Source: an uncultured Clostridia bacterium (GTDB lineage Bacteria > Bacillota > Clostridia > Oscillospirales > Acutalibacteraceae). From it: DNA of 21,462 nucleotides. Below the pieces are notes generated by a model. It saw only the letters and a list, made by a program, of their open reading frames with translations, made no database searches and was not told the origin of the DNA. Of this stretch, positions 13,535 to 21,153 are shown piece by piece (positions within the stretch are counted from its first letter, which is position 1; each line of letters starts with the position of its first letter). Where the stretch lies: NCBI GenBank assembly GCA_937884975.1, contig CAKZZS010000062.1, forward strand, positions 1-21,462, given 5' to 3'. Made by a program: the position numbers and the translations under genes.

Positions 13535-16500
13535 ATGACATACAAAAACAGTGTTTCCAAAAAGCTTATGAGCCTTGCTGTTGCATTGTGTATGGTGCTT
13601 GGCCTTGTGCCGACCTTCACCTTTGTTTCATCGGCTCAAAGCAGCATAACGGTAAGCTCACTTTCGGAGCTTGAAAGCGCACTTGCAAACGACGCTTACG
13701 ACGAAATAATCGTCACAAATACTATTACTTTAACCGATGGCACAGAGCTGTACGCAAACGGTAAGACCGTTCGCGCCGAGGTTACAGGCGTTGACGAACA
13801 GGGTATCGTTCAGAGCGGCTCAAACTACAACATATTTACTACAGCTGCCAACGCTACGGTTCACATCTACGATATGACCATTATGGGCGGCTCGAAGCCT
13901 GCCGTTATCAATGAAAGCGGTAAACTCTATCTTGATAATGTTACTATCACCCGTTCCGGTTCGGACAAACAGGGCGGCGGCGCTCTGATAAACGGCTCTC
14001 AGCGCCTTTCAACCGTCAACGGCAAGGAAACCAATGTAGGCAAGGACGAAATCCCTGCTTATGTAATCTTGAAGAATTCAAGTATCGTTCGTAACGTTGC
14101 TTATTTCGGCGGCGGCTTTCTTAACTACGGCACGCTTATTATGGACGGTTGTTCGCTTTCGGAAAACCGTTCGATTAACGGCTGGGGCGGCGGCGCAGGT
14201 GAAAATGAAGGTTACGCATACCTGAACAACTGCACCGTAGCAAATAACACCTCTGCTGAAATCGGCGGCGGCATCAACGTCTGTAAGGGCGGCGAGCTGT
14301 ATATTATGAACTCAACCTTTACGGGCAACGTTACCTACTGTAACGGCAGCGCAAGCTACGGCGGCGCCATAGGCGACAACAACTGCATTATTAAGGCAGT
14401 CAACAGCATTTTCTCAAACAACTACTATATCAACAAATCAACACAGGAAATCACTCCGAGCGACATTGGCTTGTATCAGGGAACCGAGGTTACGGCATAT
14501 AATTCAATTGTCGGCGCTGTTGTCGGCGGCACGGCAACGCTTGAAAATTGCTCGGACAAAACCGACGGACTGTTTGCTTCGTATGTAATGGGTAATGTTC
14601 TTGCCGAGGACGGAACAGAATCCACCTCTGACTTTGAGAAGCCTGCAGTCGTAATGAATGCTTCGGGCGAGCTTTATACACCTCTTGCAAACGATTATCA
14701 GCCCGAAATTGAAGGCGTTCCCACTTATTTCGATTATTCCGACCTTGACGATATCAGAATGTACTTCACCGACGATACGGATACGACCTATTTCGCAGGC
14801 AGCAATACAGAGCCCACCGATATGCCCGTAGAAGGAGCGCTTGACGACTCCGACAGAGACGAAACTCTTATAGGTGCTTCCAACACCATCGGAGAGGACA
14901 AAGCAATTTACACAATTAAGGTTATCGCTTCCGAGCACGGCTCGATTAAGGGCGGTACGATTTACGGCGACAGCTACATCGTTATTTCCGACGGTTCGGT
15001 AGTAAGCGTTGAGGATATTGTAACAGTTACTCTTGAGGCAACCGCCGATGAAGGCTACTATTTCTCCGAGTGGCAGTTCGAGAATGAGAATGCAGCACCC
15101 GTTACGGATTCTCCCGTAAGCGCATCGGATATTGCTGCTCTTGAAGCCGCTATTACAACTGCTGAATCAGCAAACAGCAGAAACACGCGCAGAACCGCGG
15201 CTCAACAAATCAGAAGCGCAATTATTGCAATCAACACAACCGACACGGACGTTCAGGCGATTATTGACGAGGCAACATCAAACACTATCAGTAATAACGC
15301 AAATATAAGCACCACCCAGCTTCAGCAGTGGATTACCAATGCGCAGAACATTATTTCCATCAACGAAGCCGCAGGCGGTTCGTCTTCAAGCAACTGGGCA
15401 ACTGCTTCCGACAACAACCCTTATGAGTTCGTAGTTGACAAAAACATTGAACTTAAGGCAGTATTCGTAGCTAATGCTCCCGATTATACGGTTACCTTCC
15501 ATTCAAACACAGACCCCGAACAAACTGTTACACAGACCTTTGCGGCGGGCAACTATACACAGACTCTAAACGCAAACACCTTTACCAATGAAGGTCAGCC
15601 CTTCCTCGGCTGGGCGCAGATTTACTGCGGCGATGTTGTGTACACCGACTCAGCCGAATTTACGGCTAACGGTAACTCCGACCTGTATGCTCGCTGGGGC
15701 TATACGGTTAACTACGACCGTAACGGCGGACGTAATGTTCCCGATCAGCAGATTAAGACTCCCGGCGTTAATCTTACACTCTCGTCTGTTGCTCCTACAA
15801 GAGAAGGCTACAGCTTTGCAGGCTGGGGATTAACGGCAGACGCAACCGACGCGGTTCTGCAGCCGGGCGATATTTACGGCGTCGATAAGAACGTAACCTT
15901 CTACGCAGTATGGGAGGAGCTTAAAGCGCCGAGCGTTCTTGATACAACTCTTGACGACGGCTATATCGATGTTCCCTATAACGATTCCATTGAAACCGAC
16001 CAGGACGCGATATTTATTCTTGCGGATGGCTCGACGCTTCCGGACGGGCTTAAGCTTTCCAAGGACGGCACTCTTTCGGGTACGCCGACCTCGACAGGTA
16101 CTTACACCTTCTCAATTTTACTTTACAATAAGGAAGATACCTCTTTAAGCAACGCTTCTACAATAACAATGACGGTTACCATCTCGGATCCTAAGTCGGC
16201 TCTTCAGGAGCTTGTTGACGAAGCTAATGCGGTTAATCAGGACGACTACACTGACGAGACCGCCCAGAATCTCCAGGATGCTATTGATCAGGGACAGAGC
16301 GTACTCGACAATCCCGATGCAACTCAGGACGAGATAAATGAAGCCATAAATCAACTTAAGGATGCTCTTGAGCAGCTTGCTCTTGACAAATCAGCACTTG
16401 CAGAGGCTATAGCGCAGGGTAATGCGATTACCGACGACACTGCAGAAGCGGACAAGTACACTGCAGAATCACTTGCAGCACTTGAAACTGCCGTTACCGC

Positions 16501-17884
16501 AGGCGAAATAGTTTACGCTAACCCGAATGCAACAGCAGAGCAGATCGCTCAGGCTACACAAAACATTCTTGACGCTATAAATTCACTGACCAAGGATGTC
16601 GACAAGAACGACCTTCAGGAGCTTGTTGACGAGGCAAACACCATAAATCAGGACGATTACACCGACGAAACTGCCCAGGACCTTCAGGATGCAATAGATG
16701 CCGCCCAGGCAGTTCTCAATGACCCGAACGCTACAGACGAGGAAGTTCAGAACGCTTATGAAGCGCTTGAGGATGCAATAGACAACCTCACTCCTGATAA
16801 GACTGAACTTGAAGAGAAGATTACAGAGGGCGAGAATACCGATACAACAGGTATGACACCCGAAAGCATTCAGGCGCTTGAAGACGCTATCACAGCGGCT
16901 GAAGCGGTTGACAACGACCCGGATGCAACTGTTGAAGAAATCAACGATGCAATTGCGGCAATTGAAGATGCCATCAACGGCTTGACACCCGATAAGACGG
17001 AGCTTGAAAATGCTATCAACGAGGGTGATGAAATTCTCGGCGGTGACACTGATAAATACTCACCTGAATCGGTTCAGGCGCTTGAAGACGCAATTACTGC
17101 CGGTGAAGCGGTTGACGCTGACCCCGACGCTACGGTTGATGAAATCAAGGCTGCTACCGAAGCTATCAAGAATGCTCTTGACAATCTCCTTGAGGAAGCC
17201 ATCGACGATGCCAAAACTATTGACACCGACGATTACACTCCCGAAAGCACTCAAGCCCTTGAGGACGCCATCAGCGACGCAGAGGAAGTAATCAATAATC
17301 CCGATTCAACACCTGAGGATATAGCAAACGCTATCGAGGCTATTGAGAATGCTATTGATAATCTTGAATTAAAAATAATACTTCCTACGGATTCCTCCTC
17401 ACTTATTGTCGACAGAGAAACCGACACTAAATACACCTATATGGTAGGTCTCGACGCAAACGCAAATACAGTAAGTGATATCAAGTCCCAGCTTAAAAAT
17501 GATGAGACCACAATAATCATTTTCAGAAACGATGTTGAACTTACGGCTGACGAACATGTAGGAACAGGTTGCATCGTCAAGCTCGTTTCAAAGGCTGATC
17601 CGACCGTAATCTATGAGGTTGCTACGGTAATTCTTTACGGTGATGTAGACGGCGACGGACTAATTAACCAAACCGACTATGATGCAGTATTTGATGAGAC
17701 ACTGTTTGGAATTGCAATTGACGGCGAGCTGTTCAGAATAGCCGGCGACCTTGCAAATGACGGCGTAATCGACGGCTTTGATTTGTCAAAGCTTGAACTT
17801 CAGCTCACAGGCGCAAGACCTATCGACCAGAGCTTGGAGCTTTACAAATTAAACAACACTGAAAGCAATAATATCAACGAATAA
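13535..17884 (+). CDS. Secreted multidomain protein: beta-helix, InlB/Flg_new repeats, Ig-like, six FIVAR repeats, dockerin
   Basis: This 1449-aa protein starts with a Sec signal peptide (residues 1-34, basic start, then LMSLAVALCMVLGLVP, cut near SSA). Residues about 36-370 form a parallel beta-helix (GGGALINGS, YFGGGFLNYG, EIGGGINV). A divergent InlB repeat spans 459-640, interrupted by a helical segment (about 520-625). Two Flg_new/InlB repeats follow (about 650-795, ending in LYARW and FYAVW), then a putative Ig domain (about 800-885, LPDGLKLSKDGTLSGTP). Six FIVAR repeats (about 888-1290, signature ALEDAI...A.EAVDNDPDAT) form acidic helical rods. The end is a type I dockerin (about 1369-1435: GDVDGDGLINQTDYDAV and GDLANDGVIDGFDLSKLE). 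There is no LPXTG, so it is probably docked to a cohesin on the cell surface. It could bind or cut polysaccharide, or act as an adhesin. The start has AAGGAGGT 8 nt upstream. Confidence 0.92.
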   Translation: MTYKNSVSKKLMSLAVALCMVLGLVPTFTFVSSAQSSITVSSLSELESALANDAYDEIIVTNTITLTDGTELYANGKTVRAEVTGVDEQGIVQSGSNYNIFTTAANATVHIYDMTIMGGSKPAVINESGKLYLDNVTITRSGSDKQGGGALINGSQRLSTVNGKETNVGKDEIPAYVILKNSSIVRNVAYFGGGFLNYGTLIMDGCSLSENRSINGWGGGAGENEGYAYLNNCTVANNTSAEIGGGINVCKGGELYIMNSTFTGNVTYCNGSASYGGAIGDNNCIIKAVNSIFSNNYYINKSTQEITPSDIGLYQGTEVTAYNSIVGAVVGGTATLENCSDKTDGLFASYVMGNVLAEDGTESTSDFEKPAVVMNASGELYTPLANDYQPEIEGVPTYFDYSDLDDIRMYFTDDTDTTYFAGSNTEPTDMPVEGALDDSDRDETLIGASNTIGEDKAIYTIKVIASEHGSIKGGTIYGDSYIVISDGSVVSVEDIVTVTLEATADEGYYFSEWQFENENAAPVTDSPVSASDIAALEAAITTAESANSRNTRRTAAQQIRSAIIAINTTDTDVQAIIDEATSNTISNNANISTTQLQQWITNAQNIISINEAAGGSSSSNWATASDNNPYEFVVDKNIELKAVFVANAPDYTVTFHSNTDPEQTVTQTFAAGNYTQTLNANTFTNEGQPFLGWAQIYCGDVVYTDSAEFTANGNSDLYARWGYTVNYDRNGGRNVPDQQIKTPGVNLTLSSVAPTREGYSFAGWGLTADATDAVLQPGDIYGVDKNVTFYAVWEELKAPSVLDTTLDDGYIDVPYNDSIETDQDAIFILADGSTLPDGLKLSKDGTLSGTPTSTGTYTFSILLYNKEDTSLSNASTITMTVTISDPKSALQELVDEANAVNQDDYTDETAQNLQDAIDQGQSVLDNPDATQDEINEAINQLKDALEQLALDKSALAEAIAQGNAITDDTAEADKYTAESLAALETAVTAGEIVYANPNATAEQIAQATQNILDAINSLTKDVDKNDLQELVDEANTINQDDYTDETAQDLQDAIDAAQAVLNDPNATDEEVQNAYEALEDAIDNLTPDKTELEEKITEGENTDTTGMTPESIQALEDAITAAEAVDNDPDATVEEINDAIAAIEDAINGLTPDKTELENAINEGDEILGGDTDKYSPESVQALEDAITAGEAVDADPDATVDEIKAATEAIKNALDNLLEEAIDDAKTIDTDDYTPESTQALEDAISDAEEVINNPDSTPEDIANAIEAIENAIDNLELKIILPTDSSSLIVDRETDTKYTYMVGLDANANTVSDIKSQLKNDETTIIIFRNDVELTADEHVGTGCIVKLVSKADPTVIYEVATVILYGDVDGDGLINQTDYDAVFDETLFGIAIDGELFRIAGDLANDGVIDGFDLSKLELQLTGARPIDQSLELYKLNNTESNNINE

Positions 17885-18031
17885 AGCTACGGTTGCAAAG
17901 CGGATGCTTTTCGGTGTCTAAATGCAGAACTTTATAATACACTACATAACACGAGAAAGCATATTAGCATTTTAAAATACAGACAAACAAGGATTTTAAC
18001 AACTGTACTTCACTGAATAACACTAAAAAAG

Positions 18032-18063
18032 CAGGATTGAACGAAATGTTCAATCCTGTTTTT
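18032..18063. terminator. Intrinsic terminator after the dockerin gene, bidirectional
   Basis: An 11-bp perfect stem, CAGGATTGAAC (18032-18042) with its complement at 18048-18058, is followed by five T on the plus strand. Six A precede it, so it also works on the minus strand. It lies about 150 nt after the stop codon at 17884. The stretch between holds only a weak AAAGC/GCTTT hairpin and no gene. Confidence 0.75.
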
Positions 18064-18074
18064 GGTGCGAGAGA
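18063..18074 (-). other. Short copy of the tRNA-Leu 3' end
   Basis: TGGTGCGAGAGA is identical to 19400-19411, which encodes the 3' acceptor strand and CCA of tRNA-Leu(GAG). As at the real tRNA, an intrinsic terminator lies directly downstream on the minus strand. No other part of a tRNA is recognisable upstream. It may be a tRNA relic, one half of an old attachment site, or chance. Confidence 0.35.
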
Positions 18075-18151
18075 AAGCCTATAGGCAGCAACTATTCCCA
18101 GCTGTTTCAAGCTTTTTCGCTTTTCGGTTGGTTAACGGTTAACAGTCCTTG

Positions 18152-18264
18152 TGTTTATAGGAGTTGATAAACACTCTCTTGATCGAGAGTCCAAGCATCG
18201 CCTAAAGGCGTCTTGTTCGGCGATTTCCTCGCCGATTCGGGCTGCCGCCCAAGCCCAGCTTTTT
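18152..18264 (+). other. Cluster of consecutive hairpins ending in a terminator-like structure
   Basis: Five stems follow each other with almost no free bases: GTTTAT/ATAAAC, ACTCTC/GAGAGT, CGCCT/AGGCG flanked by CAAG/CTTG, CGGCGA/TCGCCG and GGGCT/AGCCC. The last is followed by CAGC and five T. There is no ORF with a ribosome binding site. A promoter is not clear; TTAACG with TTTATA at 16 bp is weak. The dense stems suggest a structured transcript or the end of a degraded gene. I cannot name a family. From 18075 to 18151 I see only a GCCTATAGGC palindrome. Confidence 0.35.
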
Positions 18265-18265
18265 A

Positions 18266-18294
18266 TTGACATATATAATGTAAAATGTTAAAAT
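18266..18294 (+). promoter_or_regulatory. Promoter of the candidate structured RNA
   Basis: TTGACA (18266-18271), a 17-bp spacer and TAAAAT (18289-18294). The expected start site is at about 18301, exactly the first base of the long closing stem of the RNA that follows. Confidence 0.75.
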
Positions 18295-18300
18295 GAGGTT

Positions 18301-18463
18301 GCCAAAAGTACAACTGAATAAATACACCTATCGAGTGGCATGCTATTTTTATTATCTTGATAAAAATGCATGGCTCTTAATCAGCATCCACTTTAGGTGT
18401 AATGTTGTACTTTTGGCGAAGTTGAGTCTGCGTTTTTTGGCGCAGCTCTGCTGCGCTTTTTTT
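18301..18463 (+). ncRNA. Candidate structured RNA, riboswitch-like leader or independent small RNA
   Basis: The first 14 nt (GCCAAAAGTACAAC) pair perfectly with 18404-18417. Inside are an asymmetric loop, then ACACCTA/TAGGTGT (18324-18330 with 18394-18400), AGTGG/CCACT (18334-18338 with 18388-18392) and an AT-rich hairpin (18345-18352 with 18360-18367). ATGC at 18340-18343 can pair with either of two GCAT copies (18368-18371 or 18384-18387), so two folds compete. A terminator follows: GCGCAGC/GCTGCGC (18440-18446 with 18450-18456) and seven T. CTGCG (18428-18432) can pair with CGCAG (18441-18445) and would then break the terminator. Aptamer-like domain, switch and terminator lie ahead of the gene at 18545. 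I recognise no known riboswitch class. Confidence 0.55.
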
Positions 18464-18544
18464 ATTGGCACAAGCCAACAAGGTTCTGAATTGCAACGCA
18501 ATTCAGGTTCTTATTTTCAAAATACTTTTGCGGAGGTTTTTATC

Positions 18545-18934
18545 GTGGAAGAAAACAGGAACGTTCAAAACAAAACGGAAAAGAAAAACGGTCATGGAAT
18601 ACTAAAAACCGTGATTGCCGTTGTTATTGCCTTGCTTCTAATGTTTGGTATTTCAACGGGTGTTTCAAAATTCCTGATTAAGAAGGCGGTTGTCCCTGCC
18701 TCGACTGTGCCTAACGGACTGTCAGCATATGAACTGGCGGTTCAGAATGGTTTTGACGGTTCGCTTCAGGATTGGCTTAAGTCTCTTAATGGTAAATCTG
18801 CCTATGAGATAGCTGTTGATAACGGTTATATGGGCACCGAAGGTGAATGGGTAAAACTACTTGAAGACAACTCCAAGAATACTGCAATTATTAAGTCATC
18901 GTATAGACCATTCAATAGAACAAAAGTCAATTAA
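18545..18934 (+). CDS. Single-pass membrane protein with two SAYE-type repeats
   Basis: The start is the GTG at 18545, set by GGAGG about 8 nt upstream; the frame is open further up but runs through the structured RNA. The 129-aa product has a basic cytoplasmic N-terminus, one TM helix at about 19-41 (ILKTVIAVVIALLLMFGIST), and outside it two copies of a 24-residue repeat at 58-81 and 84-107: SAYELAVQNGFDGSLQDWLK and SAYEIAVDNGYMGTEGEWVK. This repeat occurs in secreted and phage tail proteins of gut Firmicutes, usually in longer runs; its function is not known to me. The last 13 codons overlap the 3' end of the opposite-strand gene, so the C-terminus may be cut short. A CTGAATTGC/GCAATTCAG hairpin lies in its leader near 18487-18507. 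Confidence 0.7.
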   Translation: MEENRNVQNKTEKKNGHGILKTVIAVVIALLLMFGISTGVSKFLIKKAVVPASTVPNGLSAYELAVQNGFDGSLQDWLKSLNGKSAYEIAVDNGYMGTEGEWVKLLEDNSKNTAIIKSSYRPFNRTKVN

Positions 18935-19102
18935 ACTCTGTGCTGAATCAAGACTCGTCGCATAATAAATTGCTCCCAATTCAGTAATATCTGTAATATC
19001 GTTTGCAGTGAGTATTTCGGCGAGATGATTTGAGATGATTTTTCTGACCTTAAAATCAAGCTCACAGCATTCAATGTCCGATTGATTGCAGATTTTTGTC
19101 AT
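18896..19102 (-). CDS. Small protein of unknown function (68 aa)
   Basis: The start is the ATG at 19102 (MTKICNQSDIECCELDFKVR), with AAAGGAG 8 nt upstream; the frame extends further but without a ribosome binding site and across a hairpin. The product is mostly helical (KVRKIISNHLAEILTANDIT), with three cysteines in the first third (ICNQSDIECC) and one near the end. It has no TM helix or signal peptide. I do not recognise a family. It overlaps the plus-strand gene tail to tail by 39 nt. Its leader holds an 11-bp terminator hairpin right before the ribosome binding site. The good start signal and even composition make it likely real. Confidence 0.55.
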   Translation of the reverse strand: MTKICNQSDIECCELDFKVRKIISNHLAEILTANDITDITELGAIYYATSLDSAQSLIDFCSIEWSIR

Positions 19103-19120
19103 ACACACACTCCTTTGAGC

Positions 19121-19158
19121 AAAAAATAAAGGGCAGATAGTACTACGACTATCTGCCC
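19121..19158 (-). terminator. Terminator hairpin in the leader of the 68-aa gene
   Basis: GGGCAGATAGT (19131-19141) pairs perfectly with 19148-19158. On the minus strand TTTATTTTTT follows. Its end is only a few nt ahead of the ribosome binding site at 19111-19117, so any transcript of the small gene must read through it. The stretch from 19160 to 19370 is AT-rich and holds no gene I can see. Confidence 0.65.
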
Positions 19159-19370
19159 TCACAATAATGATATATAATTACAACATAAATAATTACATAA
19201 AACGGTTTAAGGCACAAGCGTCCGTCAAGCGCCCATAATTTTTAGGTTAAAAAATCCATTCATGCCTTTAGATAAAGGGATAAATAACCTATATATAAAA
19301 ATCATTGAAATCTTGAATTCCATTGATATATACGGCTTTCACGCCCTTTCACCCTAAGAAGAAAAGGCAT

Positions 19371-19398
19371 AAAAAAGGAGTACCAATAATGGTACTCC
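19371..19398 (-). terminator. Terminator of tRNA-Leu
   Basis: GGAGTACC (19377-19384) pairs with GGTACTCC (19391-19398) around a 6-nt loop; on the minus strand six T follow. It starts one base after the encoded CCA. Confidence 0.85.
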
Positions 19399-19399
19399 G

Positions 19400-19484
19400 T
19401 GGTGCGAGAGACGGGACTTGAACCCGTACGTACCTCTACACACGCCCCTCAAACGTGCGCGTCTGCCGATTCCGCCACTCTCGC
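19400..19484 (-). tRNA. tRNA-Leu (anticodon GAG)
   Basis: This 85-nt gene reads GCGAGAG...CTCTCGC-A-CCA on the minus strand, with the 7-bp acceptor stem intact and CCA encoded. The D arm is GCGGAATCGGCAGAC. The anticodon arm CACGT-TTGAGGG-GCGTG gives GAG. A long type II variable arm and the T arm ACGGG-TTCAAGT-CCCGT follow. The long variable arm and the GAG anticodon agree on leucine. Confidence 0.97.
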
Positions 19485-19564
19485 GTATTCGCAGTCACTT
19501 TCGTGACCTCTATATTATATCGCTCTCGCGATTTAATACTCCGCTGTCCCTGACAGCGAAAGTT

Positions 19565-19593
19565 ATTATAGCAGACGCGAAAAAAAGTGTCAA
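19565..19593 (-). promoter_or_regulatory. Promoter of tRNA-Leu
   Basis: On the minus strand TTGACA (19588-19593), a 17-bp spacer and TATAAT (19565-19570) are fully consensus. The leader before the tRNA is about 74 nt and carries three small hairpins (CTGTC/GACAG, TCGC/GCGA and GGTCAC/GTGAC). Confidence 0.8.
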
Positions 19594-19782
19594 TAGTTTT
19601 ATTGCAAATTTTTTATAATATTTTCTGTTTTTTAAGTCCTTCCCTCCCCTTTTACAAAATAATTCCGAAAATCCGTCACGCAGTTATCATTTGCTAACCG
19701 TTTTTGTTTTTCGTTTAGGTTTAAGTGTCAAATTGTCCAATTATTCGCCAAAAAAATCGTCTATATTTTTTATGTTTGACAA

Positions 19783-19811
19783 TTGGAAAATTGACGAATG
19801 TATAGTACAAT
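19783..19811 (+). promoter_or_regulatory. Promoter of prs
   Basis: TTGGAA (19783-19788), a 17-bp spacer and TACAAT (19806-19811). An alternative is TTGACA (19776-19781) with TATAGT (19801-19806) at 19 bp. The leader is about 45 nt. I saw no purine-box-like repeat clear enough to claim. Confidence 0.55.
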
Positions 19812-19861
19812 GGAAGCAGAGGTTTTTTGCCCTAAATTTAATATCTGCGGAGGAGAAGAAA

Positions 19862-21055
19862 ATGCCTAATTTTGAACAGGAATTCACCACTATACCCTAT
19901 GGCGCGCTCGGTATTATTGCGTTGCCCGGCTGCGAGGAGATGGCTGAAAGGATCGACAATTATCTTGTCTCCTGGCGTAACAAGAGAACAAGCGAGCACA
20001 AAAGCACTCTTGCGTTCTCCGGCTATGAGAGAGATACGTTTATCATTGACGCGCAGTTTCCACGTTTCGGCTCAGGCGAAGGCAAATGCCACATTTCACA
20101 GACTATCAGAGGCTATGACATTTTCATTCTCATTGACGCATTTAACCACGGCGTAACCTACAGAATGTACGGCGAGACTAACCACATGTCTCCCGACGAC
20201 CATTATTCAAACCTTAAAAGAGCGATTTCCGCTATCGGCGGCAAAGCGAGAAGAATTAACGTCATTATGCCTATGCTTTACGAGGGCAGACAGCATAAGC
20301 GTTCGAGCCGCGAATCTCTCGACTGCGCAATGGCGCTTCAGGAGCTTTGCGTTGATATGGGCGTTGATAACATTATCACCTTTGACGCTCACGACGCAAG
20401 AGTTCAGAATTGCATTCAGCTTAAGGGATTTGAGAATTTCACTCCGAGTTATCAGATGATAAAGGCGCTTCTCAACACCTGTCCCGACATTAAAATTGAC
20501 AAGGACAACCTTATGATTATCTCCCCCGACGAGGGCGGTATGCACCGTTGTATTTACTATTCGACGGTTCTCGGCGTTGAGCTCGGTATGTTCTACAAGC
20601 GCCGCGACTATTCAAGAATTGTCAACGGCAGGAACCCGATTATCGCTCACGAATTCCTCGGAGCGAATATTGAGGGCAAGGACGTTATCATTGTTGACGA
20701 TATGATTTCTTCGGGCGACAGCATGATAGAGGTTGCAAAGAAGCTTAAGGAGCTAAAGGTCAACCGTATTTTCATATGCACCTGCTTCGGACTTTTCTGC
20801 GAAGGACTTGAAATTTTTGACAAGGCGTATGAGGAAGGTCTTTTCACAAAGGTATTCACGACAAACCTCATTTACAGAATGCCCGAGCTTCGTGAAAGAG
20901 AGTGGTACCGCGAGGTTGATATGGCGAAATACATTTCTTACATTATCGATACTCTTAATCACGATATGTCCTTAAGCGAGCTTATTGACCCGGCTGACAA
21001 GATTAAAAAGCTTCTTATTACAAAGGGTTACAAGCAGCCCGAGGAAGAGGAATAA
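19862..21055 (+). CDS. prs: Ribose-phosphate pyrophosphokinase (PRPP synthetase)
   Basis: The start is the ATG at 19862 (MPNFEQEFTTIPYGALGI), chosen because GGAGGAG lies 6 nt upstream; the open frame before it covers the promoter. The 397-aa enzyme makes PRPP from ribose 5-phosphate and ATP for nucleotide, histidine, tryptophan and NAD synthesis in the cytoplasm. The PRPP-binding loop is clear at about residues 275-290 (VIIVDDMISSGDSM). Other family marks are the DIFILIDAF strand, a MPMLYEGRQHKR catalytic flexible-loop region, DNIITFDAHDARVQN and LMIISPDEGGMHR. It is longer than the classical enzyme (about 315 aa), as in the divergent clostridial type, with an extended N-terminus and C-terminus. 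It is monocistronic, with its own promoter and terminator. Confidence 0.95.
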   Translation: MPNFEQEFTTIPYGALGIIALPGCEEMAERIDNYLVSWRNKRTSEHKSTLAFSGYERDTFIIDAQFPRFGSGEGKCHISQTIRGYDIFILIDAFNHGVTYRMYGETNHMSPDDHYSNLKRAISAIGGKARRINVIMPMLYEGRQHKRSSRESLDCAMALQELCVDMGVDNIITFDAHDARVQNCIQLKGFENFTPSYQMIKALLNTCPDIKIDKDNLMIISPDEGGMHRCIYYSTVLGVELGMFYKRRDYSRIVNGRNPIIAHEFLGANIEGKDVIIVDDMISSGDSMIEVAKKLKELKVNRIFICTCFGLFCEGLEIFDKAYEEGLFTKVFTTNLIYRMPELREREWYREVDMAKYISYIIDTLNHDMSLSELIDPADKIKKLLITKGYKQPEEEE

Positions 21056-21075
21056 TTTAATTTGAATAATTAAAG

Positions 21076-21102
21076 GACCGACTGCAAAGTCGGTCTTTTT
21101 TT
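21076..21102 (+). terminator. Intrinsic terminator of prs
   Basis: GACCGACT (21076-21083) pairs with AGTCGGTC (21088-21095) around GCAA; seven T follow. It starts 20 nt after the stop codon. Confidence 0.9.
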
Positions 21103-21153
21103 ACGGGACAGGAGACGAAGTCCCATACGGTTTATTTGAATTTACATTTTATC

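Noticed and set aside
14504..14938. 144-codon minus-strand open frame inside the dockerin gene
   Set aside because: It is antisense to a well-supported gene and has no start signal.
16196..17370. Tandem DNA repeats as a mobile or CRISPR-like element
   Set aside because: They keep one reading frame and encode FIVAR protein repeats, which explains the periodicity.
18301..18417. Miniature inverted-repeat transposon (14-bp terminal repeats)
   Set aside because: No clear target-site duplication flanks it, and pairing extends past the repeat ends by a G:U and an A:U pair, which fits a transcribed RNA stem better. A MITE is not fully excluded.
18301..18463. 6S RNA or signal recognition particle RNA
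   Set aside because: Neither the large central bubble of 6S nor the GGAA-type conserved loop of SRP RNA is visible, and the length and helix order do not match.
18293..18544. Upstream extension of the 129-aa membrane protein to an ATG at 18293
   Set aside because: The extra 84 codons cover a promoter box, the long hairpin and a terminator, and read as nonsense; the GTG at 18545 has a proper ribosome binding site.
19691..19861. Upstream extension of prs to an ATG at 19691
   Set aside because: It covers the promoter; GGAGGAG at the ATG at 19862 and family homology fix the start there.
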